Positions 25,766-34,745 of a stretch of DNA of 64,000 nt are shown here, one piece after another. Made by a program: the position numbers and the translations under genes. Under the pieces are notes generated by a model, which worked only from the letters and a program-made list of their open reading frames with translations, was not told the DNA's origin and searched no databases. Where the stretch lies: NCBI GenBank assembly GCA_902168105.1, contig CABHOY010000065.1, positions 118,685 to 182,684 of the forward strand, in the 5' to 3' direction. Each line of letters opens with the position of its first letter. Within the stretch, counting starts at the first letter, position 1. This DNA is from an uncultured Flavihumibacter sp. (GTDB lineage Bacteria > Bacteroidota > Bacteroidia > Chitinophagales > Chitinophagaceae).

Positions 25766-26428
25766 TTACACCAACTCCCCTACTATTCCTCCGTCTTTCA
25801 TTACTAACTGCCTGTCGCTCATCGGGGCAAGCTCTTCGTTGTGGGTAACGATGATAAAGGTCTGCTGAAACTTATCCCGCAGTTCAATGAACAGCTGGTG
25901 CAGTTCCCTCGCATTTTTAGAGTCCAGGTTACCTGTAGGTTCGTCGGCCATGATGATGTCGGGCTGGTTGATCAGCGCCCTGGCAACCGCTACACGCTGC
26001 TGCTCTCCTCCTGATAACTGGTTCGGCTTATGTTCCATCCTGCCGGCAAGACCCAGTGTTTCGAGCAGGAAGGCGGCTCTTTCTTTCACCTCCGACTTGC
26101 GGGTACCGGCAATAAACCCCGGAATACAAACGTTTTCTAATGCAGAGAATTCCGGCAAAAGGTGGTGGAACTGGAAGATAAAGCCCATATGTTTGTTCCT
26201 GAAATCGGCCAGTGCATTTCCTGTGAGAAGTCCCAGATTAATGTCGTTCAACCAGATTTCCCCGGAACTTGGGGTGTCCAGCGTGCCTAGTATATGCAAA
26301 AGAGTACTTTTGCCTGCGCCCGAAGATCCTACTATCGTAACGATCTCTCCTTTGGATACGGTAACACTCACTCCCTTCAGGACGTGTAAGTTGGAATAAT
26401 TTTTGGTAAGATTGCGTGCGGTTAGCAT
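25766..26428 (-). CDS. lolD: Lipoprotein-releasing ABC transporter ATP-binding protein
   Basis: A 220-residue ATPase of the LolCDE type, which releases lipoproteins from the inner membrane. The ATG at 26428 was preferred over an upstream TTG. Walker A GSSGAGKST, Q-loop FIFQFHHLLPEFSALENV, signature LSGGEQQRVAVARAL, Walker B IIMADEPTGNLDS and H-loop IVTHNEE are all intact. FQFHHLLPEF is characteristic of LolD. The LolC/E permease is not in the window, so MacB-like alternatives cannot be excluded. Confidence 0.88.
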   Translation of the reverse strand: MLTARNLTKNYSNLHVLKGVSVTVSKGEIVTIVGSSGAGKSTLLHILGTLDTPSSGEIWLNDINLGLLTGNALADFRNKHMGFIFQFHHLLPEFSALENVCIPGFIAGTRKSEVKERAAFLLETLGLAGRMEHKPNQLSGGEQQRVAVARALINQPDIIMADEPTGNLDSKNARELHQLFIELRDKFQQTFIIVTHNEELAPMSDRQLVMKDGGIVGELV

Positions 26429-26467
26429 ACTCAAAGAAAAGTAATTTAACCTTTAAAATAGTAATAG

Positions 26468-26497
26468 TTGTTTATTTCAAATTAAATAATACTTTTG
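26468..26497 (+). promoter_or_regulatory. Predicted promoter of the DUF2795 gene
   Basis: TTG (26468-26470), a 19-base spacer and TACTTTTG (26490-26497) match the Bacteroidota consensus exactly. The ATG follows 31 bases downstream. Confidence 0.65.
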
Positions 26498-26528
26498 CGG
26501 AAATTCAGAAAGTAAAAATTTCGATAAC

Positions 26529-26750
26529 ATGTACTGGACCTTAGAATTAGCTTCATACCTGGAGGATGCTCCATGGCCAGCTACGAAAGACGAATTGATA
26601 GATTACGCCATCCGCTCCGGTGCACCGATTGAAGTGATTGAGAACTTGCAGGAACTGGAAGACGAAGGGGAAATTTATGAGGGAATAGAAGATATTTGGT
26701 CTGATTACCCGTCGCAAGACGACTTTTTCTTCAATGAAGATGAGTATTAG
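26529..26750 (+). CDS. DUF2795 small acidic protein
   Basis: A 73-residue protein resembling DUF2795: MYWTLELASYLEDAPWPATK, then ELIDYAIRSGAPIEVIENLQELEDE, and a strongly acidic tail rich in Asp, Glu and Phe. The family has no assigned biochemical role. The gene has a good promoter and a strong terminator, consistent with an independently and probably highly expressed unit. Confidence 0.9.
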   Translation: MYWTLELASYLEDAPWPATKDELIDYAIRSGAPIEVIENLQELEDEGEIYEGIEDIWSDYPSQDDFFFNEDEY

Positions 26751-26805
26751 ACGGATTATTTTCCATTATTGTTGCCTCAGCAATTCGCCTATGCTTAAAA
26801 AGTTT

Positions 26806-26840
26806 AGCCGTTCCTTTTCTTAAGGGGGACGGCTTTTTTT
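26806..26840 (+). terminator. Terminator of the DUF2795 gene
   Basis: AGCCGTTCC pairs with GGGACGGCT and is followed by seven T. Confidence 0.88.
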
Positions 26841-27000
26841 ATATCCTGATCAAAGGTATTATACCTGACCAGGTGAAAAAGTGCGGAGTGAGCTGAAACT
26901 GTATGCCCTGAAATGATCGTCTTTACCAATGGTCCATCCGAAAACGGAGGGCCCGTATTTTCGTGTTATAAATAACGTGAGGGCATATGCCTGAAAACAT

Positions 27001-27047
27001 AAGAAACGCCGTGAAAGAGGAATATTCCTTTCTCACGGCGTTTCTTT
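27001..27047. terminator. fabI terminator (bidirectional)
   Basis: AAGAAACGCCGTGA pairs with TCACGGCGTTTCTT around an A/T-rich interior that is itself nearly palindromic. It lies 22 bases beyond the fabI stop. Confidence 0.85.
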
Positions 27048-27069
27048 ATGTTATTATAACTGGTTCGTC

Positions 27070-27882
27070 TTATTCTCCCATCTGCTCAATTACCTCTGCG
27101 GAAACGCCGGTAAATGAGAAGCCACCATCATGGAACAGGTTCTGCATAGTTACCATTTTGGTCATATCAGAGAACATTACCACGCAATAGTCCGCGCATT
27201 GTTGTGCGGTGGCGTTACCCAGCGGGCTCATTTTCTCTGCATAGCTCATGAAACCATCGAAGCCTTTCACACCACCACCTGCAGTAGTTTTGGTAGGAGA
27301 CTGAGAAATTGTGTTTACACGTACCTTCTTTTTGAAACCGTAGTGGTAACCGAAGCTGCGTGCTACTGATTCCAGCATGGATTTGGCATCAGCCATTTCG
27401 CTATAATCAGGGAATACTCTCTGAGCAGCGATGTAGCTCAATGCTACTACGGAAGCCCACTCATTCAAAGCATCCAGCTGGTATGCAGTCTGCAGTACGC
27501 GGTGCAGGGACATCGCTGAAATATCGAATGTTTTGTGAGAGAAATCATAATCCAGGTCAGTGTAAGATCTGCCTTTACGCATATTGATGCTCATACCCAC
27601 AGAGTGCAGTACGAAATCTATTTTGCCGCCAAAATGCTCCATGGATTTAGTGAAAAGGTTTTTCAGATCATCCATATTGGTAACATCAGCGGGTATAACA
27701 GGGGCCTTACATAATTCAGCCAGTTTGTTGATCTCTCCCATGCGTAATGCTATCGGAGCATTGGTCAGCACAATTTCGGCGCCTTCTTCCACACAGCGCA
27801 ATGCTGTGCTCCAAGCCATAGACTTCTCGTCCAATGCACCAAATATGATACCTTTTTTTCCTTTTAATAAGTTATGAGCCAT
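27070..27882 (-). CDS. fabI: Enoyl-[acyl-carrier-protein] reductase (NADH)
   Basis: Last reductive step of each fatty acid elongation cycle. The ATG at 27882 (MAHNLLKGKKG) gives 270 residues; an ATG three codons upstream is possible. It is an SDR-fold protein with the FabI arrangement: KGIIFGALDEKSMAWSTA at the N-terminus, VLHSVG, and the catalytic Tyr-X6-Lys in YSEMADAK. The loop SQSPTKTTAGGGVKGFDGF matches the FabI substrate-binding region. A TATTTTTG -7 element lies just upstream. Confidence 0.94.
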   Translation of the reverse strand: MAHNLLKGKKGIIFGALDEKSMAWSTALRCVEEGAEIVLTNAPIALRMGEINKLAELCKAPVIPADVTNMDDLKNLFTKSMEHFGGKIDFVLHSVGMSINMRKGRSYTDLDYDFSHKTFDISAMSLHRVLQTAYQLDALNEWASVVALSYIAAQRVFPDYSEMADAKSMLESVARSFGYHYGFKKKVRVNTISQSPTKTTAGGGVKGFDGFMSYAEKMSPLGNATAQQCADYCVVMFSDMTKMVTMQNLFHDGGFSFTGVSAEVIEQMGE

Positions 27883-27904
27883 TGGGTTCAAAAATTAATT
27901 TCGG

Positions 27905-27912
27905 CAAAAATA
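27905..27912 (-). promoter_or_regulatory. Predicted -7 element of fabI
   Basis: Minus-strand TATTTTTG matches TAnnTTTG. The expected RNA start leaves a leader of about 16 bases to the ATG at 27882. Confidence 0.45.
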
Positions 27913-27963
27913 GCTGTTATAGTTGAAAAAAAAAGATTAATTGAAAAGCCGCCCGGCGATTAG

Positions 27964-29613
27964 CTATTTGACCAGCTCTCTTGCGTTCTCCAATGCTGCT
28001 GCAGTGGGCTTTTCGCCACTCAGCATCTGGGCTATTTTATTGATACGTTCTTCTCTTGTCAACAGCCTTACGTTGGTCGTTATTTTACCATCACGGGCAT
28101 CTTTAAATACGAAGTAATGGGCATCTGCCTTACCGGCGATCTGTGGCTGGTGGGTGATACAAATGATCTGATGACCACGTGCCATATCTTCCATGATAAA
28201 GCTTACCTGGCGGGCTGCTTCTCCGGAAATACCGGTATCAATTTCATCGAATATCAGTGTTGGCAGGGCTACGGATTGTGCTACCAGCGATTTGATGCAC
28301 AACATCAGCCTGCTCAGCTCACCTCCGGAGGCAACTTTCCTGATGGGGGCAAACTGCCCGCTCTTATTAGCGTCAAAGAGTAGTTCTACAGTATCCTGTC
28401 CATACGGGTTGAGGCCTCCCTGTGCGATGGATGCTTTCAGACGGGCGTTTGGCATTCCCACCTGGGCCAGCAATGCATTCACGTTCTCCTCGAATGGCGC
28501 TGCAGCTTTCACACGTGCATCCGTGATCGTGTCTGCCTGTTGCCGTAATACTGTCTGCAATGCTTCCAGTTCGCTTTCCAGGCTTGCCAGCTTTTCATCC
28601 AGGTTCAGCACACCTTCAATGCTGCCGGTCAGTCGTTCCTGGATCTGCAACAGTTCGGCAGTTGTTTGCACAGCATGCTTTTTCAGCAGTTTATAGCCAA
28701 TTGACACCCTTTCGTTCACTAGTTCTATACGGGCACTGTCAAACTGGACCTGATCGTTCATATGGCCTATTTCTGCCGATATGTCCTGCAACTCAACATA
28801 GGCTGATTGCAGTCTCTCAGCTACCGCCGGTGCATCTTTATGGAATGCGGCCAGTGTCTGTACGGAAGACTGTATCTGCTTCAGTTGCTGAAGGATAGGT
28901 TGTTCATCTTCGTTCAATTGGAAATATACACGGCTCAGCGTGTTGCGGATCTCTTCTGCGTGGCTCAATACTTTCAGTTCAGCGTCCAGGTCTTCAATCT
29001 CATTCGGAGTGAAGGCCGCATCTGACAGTTCATCCAGCAGGAATTTGTTGTAGTCCAGCTCCTTATTGGCGCTATCCCGCTGCTCTTTCAGTTGTTTCAG
29101 CTGACGCTGCACCTGCGAATAGCGCTGGAATTGCTGCTGATATTGCTGCAGTACGGTTGGCTGGTTCACCAGTGCATCCAGTACTTCCCGCTGGAAGTCT
29201 GATTTTTCCAGTTCGAGTGTATCGAACTGCTGATGGAGGTCCACCAGGTATTGACTCAGCTCTGTGAGCTGGTTCAGGTTGACAGGCGTATCATTGACGA
29301 ATGCGCGTGACTTTCCGGCAGCGCTGATCTCCCGGCGGATGATCAGCTGATCTTCCATATCCAGTTCATACTGCTGAAAGAAGGCCGCTACCTGTGATTT
29401 TTTAACTTTGAACGCGCCTTCTATCACACACTTTGACTCTTTGTCAAGCAGCATTCCCGGGTCGGCACGCTCTCCCAATATTAATGACAATGCACCCAGC
29501 ACAATTGACTTACCAGCACCTGTTTCCCCTGTAATTACATTCAGGTTGCCGGAGAAATCTACCTCCAGGTGATCAATGATAGCGTAATTCTTGATAGTTA
29601 GTTTCTGTAGCAT
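27964..29613 (-). CDS. recN: DNA repair protein RecN
   Basis: SMC-like ATPase for double-strand break repair. The 549-residue protein has Walker A in VITGETGAGKSIVLGAL (near residue 30), a long central coiled coil rich in Gln/Glu/Leu (about residues 150-370), and at the C-terminus the signature VASGGELSRLMLCIK, Walker B LIFDEIDTGISGEAA and ICITHQPQIAGKAD. It begins with the family start MLQKLTIKNYAIIDHLEVDF. No operator like those near dinB was seen upstream, so a shared damage response is not indicated. Confidence 0.96.
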   Translation of the reverse strand: MLQKLTIKNYAIIDHLEVDFSGNLNVITGETGAGKSIVLGALSLILGERADPGMLLDKESKCVIEGAFKVKKSQVAAFFQQYELDMEDQLIIRREISAAGKSRAFVNDTPVNLNQLTELSQYLVDLHQQFDTLELEKSDFQREVLDALVNQPTVLQQYQQQFQRYSQVQRQLKQLKEQRDSANKELDYNKFLLDELSDAAFTPNEIEDLDAELKVLSHAEEIRNTLSRVYFQLNEDEQPILQQLKQIQSSVQTLAAFHKDAPAVAERLQSAYVELQDISAEIGHMNDQVQFDSARIELVNERVSIGYKLLKKHAVQTTAELLQIQERLTGSIEGVLNLDEKLASLESELEALQTVLRQQADTITDARVKAAAPFEENVNALLAQVGMPNARLKASIAQGGLNPYGQDTVELLFDANKSGQFAPIRKVASGGELSRLMLCIKSLVAQSVALPTLIFDEIDTGISGEAARQVSFIMEDMARGHQIICITHQPQIAGKADAHYFVFKDARDGKITTNVRLLTREERINKIAQMLSGEKPTAAALENARELVK

Positions 29614-29701
29614 AAGGAGTATTGGAAATACGAATATATCACATTGGATTATTCCGCAAATTAATGCACCTGTTACGAACTGTATCTGCGTAGTAACAGG
29701 C

Positions 29702-31189
29702 TCAACTACCGTTTAAACGTTGTATGCCTGCCTTTGCCCGCTGATCGAGTGAATTTTTATAGTCATGTCCTTTCATGTCCAGGCACGCCTGGTAACACTT
29801 CTGGGCTTTGGCTCTATCATTTCTTTTCTCGTAAATATATCCCATCTGTAAAGAAGCCCTGGCTGCAAAATATTCCTGGCGGTTAGCACCTGTTCTTACC
29901 GTCACTTCGTACATCGTAATAGCGCTATCGTCCATTCCCATTTCATCGTAGATACGGCCCAGACGATATGCATATTCCAGCTTTTCTTCCATGGAGGCAA
30001 AGTCGGCTGCTTTCTTCGTTTGCAGTAATTTCAATGCTTCCGGGAAAAAACCGCCGTCACTCAACAAACGGGCCTTCAGTAATAACGGATGCGGCCATCT
30101 ACCGCTCTTAGCGTCTTTTAACGCCTGTTTGTCGGCATCGGTTTCCGTGTTTCCCCTGGTCAGTATCATGTTACGATACTTGTTGGCGGCATCCATGTTA
30201 TTGTGCAGGTAATAGTACCAGCTAAGACGTTGCAAACCTTCCTTGAGATAGAATTTCCCTTTAAAACGTTCTACGAATTTCAGCAGGTAAACATTCGCAT
30301 CTTCATCGCCACGGCACAGTTTCAGTTGTCCCAGTACATAGTATACATATGGGATCTCTTCATACTGCACACTATCGTTCCGCTCCGTCAGCACTTTGAT
30401 GCCAAGCGTGGCCTTCTGATTGTTCATGGCGATGTTTGCCACCATCAGGGCGAAAAGGTAGTTATTTTTTGTATCCAGCTTGTATTTCTGGATAAATCCC
30501 CAGACGTCTTCCGGTTTATTTTCGATGAATAGTTTAAGATAACAATAATAGTAGCAGGCTTCTTCCCTGAATAACTTCGCTACTTCCGTATTACTGTCGA
30601 TCACCTGCTGTACCAGCTGCATACCTTCCCGGATGCTTCCTTTCATACCAAGTGTATTGGAGATCCAGCGATACCCTTCGGGAATAGTACCGAAAACGGT
30701 CTGCATGGAGCCTGCCAGCATATTGTTAGGAAGGAACTGGGGGAACTTTTTCTGATTATCCTTCAGCAGAAGATAAGCCTTGCGTATATCCCATACTGCA
30801 TCCCATTTTTCGCTGAACTTTAAGCGGATCATCCCCCACTGAAAACGGATGGCCGCCTGGGTATAGAGGTAATAGGGGGAGTTGGCAGGACCTTCTTCCA
30901 TGCGTGCAAGGCGATCGGCCCTGAGTGCTTTTTTCTGCGCATACAAGGCAGGATCTTCATTGAAGAAGAGGGTAAAAAAGTCAGCATAGTTTTCCAGGAA
31001 ATACGGAATGAGATTATCCGGGTGCGCCTTTTTCTCTTCTTCCAGCAAAGCGGCTCCGGCATCGAGACGCAATTGCATGATAGCATCATATGCTTGCTGG
31101 CAACGGATGTTAAAGTCGTAAACTTTTTGCCGTGCTGTTAACGAAAATGTGATACTTAAGAATAACCCCAGCAGGAATGATATGCGCAT
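29702..31189 (-). CDS. Exported TPR-repeat protein, function unknown
   Basis: The ATG at 31189 gives 495 residues; a GTG two codons upstream is the alternative. A signal peptide (MRISFLLGLFLSITFSLTARQ) is followed by an almost all-helical protein with TPR-like repeats, clearest at the C-terminus (LEYAYRLGRIYDEMGMDDSAITMYEVTV, then RASLQMGYIYEKRNDRAKAQKCYQACLDM). Length and composition are steady with no catalytic motif. A periplasmic scaffold or surface-associated role is possible. It follows recN's neighbour on the same strand but has an 88-base gap to recN and no specific link. Confidence 0.85.
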   Translation of the reverse strand: MRISFLLGLFLSITFSLTARQKVYDFNIRCQQAYDAIMQLRLDAGAALLEEEKKAHPDNLIPYFLENYADFFTLFFNEDPALYAQKKALRADRLARMEEGPANSPYYLYTQAAIRFQWGMIRLKFSEKWDAVWDIRKAYLLLKDNQKKFPQFLPNNMLAGSMQTVFGTIPEGYRWISNTLGMKGSIREGMQLVQQVIDSNTEVAKLFREEACYYYCYLKLFIENKPEDVWGFIQKYKLDTKNNYLFALMVANIAMNNQKATLGIKVLTERNDSVQYEEIPYVYYVLGQLKLCRGDEDANVYLLKFVERFKGKFYLKEGLQRLSWYYYLHNNMDAANKYRNMILTRGNTETDADKQALKDAKSGRWPHPLLLKARLLSDGGFFPEALKLLQTKKAADFASMEEKLEYAYRLGRIYDEMGMDDSAITMYEVTVRTGANRQEYFAARASLQMGYIYEKRNDRAKAQKCYQACLDMKGHDYKNSLDQRAKAGIQRLNGS

Positions 31190-31272
31190 GGACACAAATA
31201 TATCTGATTATTAACTCCGGCCTATCTACCAAATTCCAAACCAATTTTTCACTGCCCTTCCGGCCTGAATGT

Positions 31273-31300
31273 AAAAGTCCCGGCCTAAAAGCCGGGACTT
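31273..31300 (-). terminator. Terminator of the zinc-ribbon gene
   Basis: AAGTCCCGGC pairs perfectly with GCCGGGACTT across a six-base loop; a short T-rich tract follows on the minus strand. Confidence 0.88.
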
Positions 31301-31332
31301 CCTACACTATTTAAATAAGTTATTGCGCACTA

Positions 31333-32085
31333 TTAGATAGTTACTGTCGCTTCCAGGTCATTATCAACCAGGATACGGCCACAGTGTTCGCAAACGATGA
31401 TCTTCTTACGTTGACGGATCTCAGCCTGACGTTGAGGAGGAATAGCGTTGAAACAACCACCGCAGGAATCGCGAGAGATGGTTACTACAGCCAGACCGTT
31501 ACGGTAGTTGCTACGGATCTTTTCGTAAGCAGCCAGCAAACGGGCTTCTACCTTGGTACGGGCTTCATCGCTCTGTTTGCGGAAACCTCTTTCTTCTTTC
31601 TCAGTTTCGCCGATGATCTTTTCCAGTTCACCTTTCTTGTGTTTCAGGTTAGACTCCTTATCAGAGATCGCCTTCTTGGCACCTTCCAGGTTACGGCTCT
31701 TATCCTTTACCTCTTCGTTTGCATCTTTGATATGCTTTTCAGCCAGTTTGATCTCGAGCGACTGCATTTCGATCTCTTTGGTGATAGCTTCAAACTCACG
31801 ATTATTCTTAACGTTATCCTGTTGCTTCTCGTATTTCTTCATCAGGGCCTCTGACTCTTTAATTGCCGCTTTCTTATTGGCAATAAAGTCCTGGATGCCA
31901 CGGATTTCATCCTCTACATGAGAGAGACGGGTGTTCAGTCCTTCGATCTCATCTTCCAGATCCTTAACTTCCATTGGCAACTCTCCCTTCAACACCTGGA
32001 TTTCATCCAGTCTGGAGTCCATCTTCTGTAGCCTAAGTACAGACGCCAATTTTTCTTCTACGGAGTATTCTTTTACAGTAGCCAT
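31333..32085 (-). CDS. Coiled-coil protein with C4 zinc ribbon
   Basis: A 250-residue protein made of a long charged coiled coil (about residues 10-190) and a C-terminal zinc ribbon with Cys208, Cys211, Cys232 and Cys235 (CGGC and CEHC). This is the family (PF02591 type) that includes the chlamydial CdsZ. Members pair with Nif3-family genes in several phyla, as here: the Nif3 gene ends 8 bases upstream on the same strand. A role in nucleic-acid or secretion-related assembly has been proposed for relatives; none is established here. Confidence 0.92.
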   Translation of the reverse strand: MATVKEYSVEEKLASVLRLQKMDSRLDEIQVLKGELPMEVKDLEDEIEGLNTRLSHVEDEIRGIQDFIANKKAAIKESEALMKKYEKQQDNVKNNREFEAITKEIEMQSLEIKLAEKHIKDANEEVKDKSRNLEGAKKAISDKESNLKHKKGELEKIIGETEKEERGFRKQSDEARTKVEARLLAAYEKIRSNYRNGLAVVTISRDSCGGCFNAIPPQRQAEIRQRKKIIVCEHCGRILVDNDLEATVTI

Positions 32086-32093
32086 GTATGTTT

Positions 32094-33188
32094 TTATAAG
32101 TAATTTACCGGATTTGTACGAATTGTAGATTTAAGAGGCGCAAAATTAGGGAATTTTTCAGTCAATATATGATAAAATAATTCAACCGTAAACTGCTCGC
32201 TCTCGAAATGACCCACATCCGCTATAACTATTTGATTTTCAGCATCAAAAAATTCATGATATTTAAAATCGGCTGATATATACGCATCGGCCCCTGCTGA
32301 TATGGCCTTTTTCAGGAGAAAGCTGCCGGCTCCTCCGCAGAGGGCCACCTTCTTCACAGGTTTTCCCCTGAGTGGTGTATATCTCACGCATCCCGTGTCG
32401 AATTGCTGTTTTACCCAACGCAGAAAGGTTTCCTCATCCATCGGTTCTTTCAGGTACCCTACCAGTCCGGAACCCACCTGCGCATATGCATTCTCCAGTT
32501 TCACAATATCGTAAGCCGCTTCTTCGTAAGGATGACTGTCCAGCAATGCTCTGATCACATATTGTTCCAAATATACGGGAAATATCACCTCCACCTTTGT
32601 TTCTGCCTCTGTGTGCAGCTCTCCGGCCTTGCCCACGTGAGGATTCGTGCCTTCTCCCCCCTTGAAGGTACCAGATCCCTCCACATTGTAACTGCACTCG
32701 CTATATGCGCCAATATGTCCGGCGCCGGCTGCAAAGAGGGCAGTACGTACCTTTTCCGCAGCTGCCTGTGGCACAAATGTATAGAGCTTCCGCAGCAACT
32801 CCCTTTTGGGAGACAGCACAGTACAATCCTTTAACGCCAGCCGGCGGGCCATCATTTCACAAACGCCGTTCCGCACATTATCCAGGTTGGTGTGGGCGGC
32901 ATAAACGGCAATATCGTTCTTGATGGCTTTTATGGCCACCCTTTCGACATAGTTGCTGCCATTGATCTTTTTCAGTCCGCCGAAAACAATGGGATGATGG
33001 GCTACCACCAGGTTACATTTTCTGGCAATGGCCTCGTCTATCACAGCTTCGGTAGCGTCCAGCGTCAGTAATACACCGGTTACCTCCCAATCCGCACTGC
33101 CAAACAGCAGCCCCGCATTGTCGTAACTTTCCTGGTATTGTAATGGTGCAAATGCCGCTATGGCATTAGTAATATCCCTTATCTTCAT
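32094..33188 (-). CDS. Nif3-like dinuclear metal centre protein (DUF34)
   Basis: A 364-residue Nif3 family protein. The metal ligands are visible in LVVAHHPIVFGGLKKI (near residue 65), YAAHTNLDNVRNGV and, at the C-terminus, IADVGHFESEQF. The middle section (about residues 130-235) is the extra PII-like domain found in longer bacterial members. GTP cyclohydrolase I type 2 is an old label for this family and is not well supported. It is co-transcribed with the zinc-ribbon gene immediately downstream. Confidence 0.93.
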   Translation of the reverse strand: MKIRDITNAIAAFAPLQYQESYDNAGLLFGSADWEVTGVLLTLDATEAVIDEAIARKCNLVVAHHPIVFGGLKKINGSNYVERVAIKAIKNDIAVYAAHTNLDNVRNGVCEMMARRLALKDCTVLSPKRELLRKLYTFVPQAAAEKVRTALFAAGAGHIGAYSECSYNVEGSGTFKGGEGTNPHVGKAGELHTEAETKVEVIFPVYLEQYVIRALLDSHPYEEAAYDIVKLENAYAQVGSGLVGYLKEPMDEETFLRWVKQQFDTGCVRYTPLRGKPVKKVALCGGAGSFLLKKAISAGADAYISADFKYHEFFDAENQIVIADVGHFESEQFTVELFYHILTEKFPNFAPLKSTIRTNPVNYL

Positions 33189-33207
33189 ATCGGCATAAAT
33201 TTACCCC

Positions 33208-33215
33208 TACTTTTG
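33208..33215 (+). promoter_or_regulatory. Predicted -7 element of the M32 carboxypeptidase
   Basis: TACTTTTG matches TAnnTTTG and lies across an upstream in-frame ATG (33213), which favours the later start at 33231. Confidence 0.5.
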
Positions 33216-33230
33216 CACAAAATCAACAGC

Positions 33231-34745
33231 ATGGCACAGACCTTTTCTACAGCAACACAATACGAAACCTATAAAGGGAAGATGCAGCAGATCGCAGACA
33301 TCCGGAATGCGATCGCCGTACTTAGCTGGGACCAGGAAACTTATCTGCCGGAGAAAGGGGCGGCGTTCCGCGGACAGCAGATCACGACCCTCAGTTCCCT
33401 CTCACATGAACTGTTCACGGCAGACCAGCTGGGAGAACTGCTGGAAACGCTCAACAAAGAGAAACAACACCTGGAACCTGTAGCTGCAAAGAACGTTGCA
33501 CTATCCCTGGAGGATTACCAGAAGAACAAGAAATATCCGGCCAGCTTTGTGGCAGAACTGTCCCAGACCACCAATGAATGTTATCATGCCTGGATCAATG
33601 CCCGCAAGGAAGGCAGCTATGCTGTTTTTCAGCCCGTGTTGAACAGGATGGTGGAACTAAAAAGAAAGGAGGCCGACATCCTGGGATATGAAGGGCATCC
33701 TTACAACGCCCTGTTGAACGAGTATGAAAAGGGAGCCACCACTACTATGCTGGACAAGGTGTTTGCTGATGTAAAAACAGCGCTTACCCCTTTACTGCGT
33801 AGCATTGAACAACGGCCACAGGTGAAAAAGGATTTCCTGCACCTGCATTATGACCGGAACCGTCAGTGGGAGTTTGGGATACAACTCTTAAAAGCCATGG
33901 GCTACGATATGGCCGCTGGCAGGCAGGATGTATCGGAACATCCGTTCACCACCAGTTTCAATCCGCAGGACGTAAGGGTGACCACCCGAATTGATGAGAA
34001 AGATTTCGGCAATATGACCTGGAGCTGTATCCATGAAGGCGGACACGCTTTGTACGAGCAGGGGCTTGACACGGCGGCTTATGGACTACCGTCGGGAGAA
34101 GCTGCCAGCCTGGGTATTCATGAATCGCAGTCCCGGCTGTGGGAAAATAATGTAGGGCGCAGTCTTGTTTTCTGGGAGCATCATTATCCGCAGTTACAGC
34201 AGCTCTTCCCTGACAACCTAGGTACTGTCAGTCTGCAGGATTTCTATAAGGCGATCAACCTGGTACAGCCATCCCTGATCCGCACGGAGGCAGATGAACT
34301 GACCTATCATTTTCACGTGATGGTGCGGTATGAAATAGAGAAAGGATTACTGGACGGAACTTATCAAACTAAAGACCTCCGCGAGATATGGAATTCCTAC
34401 TATAAGGAATTTCTGCATGTAAGCGTTCCGAATGATACGCAGGGCGTTTTACAGGATATCCACTGGTCGCACGGCAGCTTCGGTTATTTCCCCACCTATT
34501 CCCTTGGCAGTTTCTATGCGGCCCAGTTCTTTGCGACGGCGCAGCAACAGATCCCCGGATTGACCGGACAGATCGCTGCCGGCAAATATGATGAGCTCCT
34601 GACCTGGTTACGTCAACAGGTGCACCGTCATGGCCGTTATTACACTTCCAATGAATTGTGTGAAAGGATAACCGGTCAGCCGCTGGAATTCAGGTACTTC
34701 CTGGATTACGCCACACAGAAATTCGGTGATATCTACGGTTTATAA
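33231..34745 (+). CDS. M32-family carboxypeptidase (thermostable carboxypeptidase type)
   Basis: A 504-residue zinc metallocarboxypeptidase. The active-site HEXXH reads HEGGH at about residues 268-272 in CIHEGGHALYEQG, followed by the ESQSRLWEN metal-ligand segment. Further family hallmarks are DVRVTTRID, SLIRTEADELTYHFHVMVRYEIEK and HWSHGSFGYFPTYSLGSFYAAQ. There is no signal peptide, so it acts in the cytoplasm on peptides. Its stop TAA shares the palindrome TTATAA (34740-34745) with the stop of the convergent fusion gene. Confidence 0.95.
   Translation: MAQTFSTATQYETYKGKMQQIADIRNAIAVLSWDQETYLPEKGAAFRGQQITTLSSLSHELFTADQLGELLETLNKEKQHLEPVAAKNVALSLEDYQKNKKYPASFVAELSQTTNECYHAWINARKEGSYAVFQPVLNRMVELKRKEADILGYEGHPYNALLNEYEKGATTTMLDKVFADVKTALTPLLRSIEQRPQVKKDFLHLHYDRNRQWEFGIQLLKAMGYDMAAGRQDVSEHPFTTSFNPQDVRVTTRIDEKDFGNMTWSCIHEGGHALYEQGLDTAAYGLPSGEAASLGIHESQSRLWENNVGRSLVFWEHHYPQLQQLFPDNLGTVSLQDFYKAINLVQPSLIRTEADELTYHFHVMVRYEIEKGLLDGTYQTKDLREIWNSYYKEFLHVSVPNDTQGVLQDIHWSHGSFGYFPTYSLGSFYAAQFFATAQQQIPGLTGQIAAGKYDELLTWLRQQVHRHGRYYTSNELCERITGQPLEFRYFLDYATQKFGDIYGL

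Larger units (their letters stand above)
26751..27069. other. 319-base intergenic region with terminators and small hairpins
   Basis: Between convergent DUF2795 and fabI genes. Besides the two terminators it holds a hairpin at about 26845-26873 centred on GGTATTATACC, and a distant inverted pair ATGCCCT (about 26921) with AGGGCAT (about 26980). No reading frame stands out. Confidence 0.6.
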
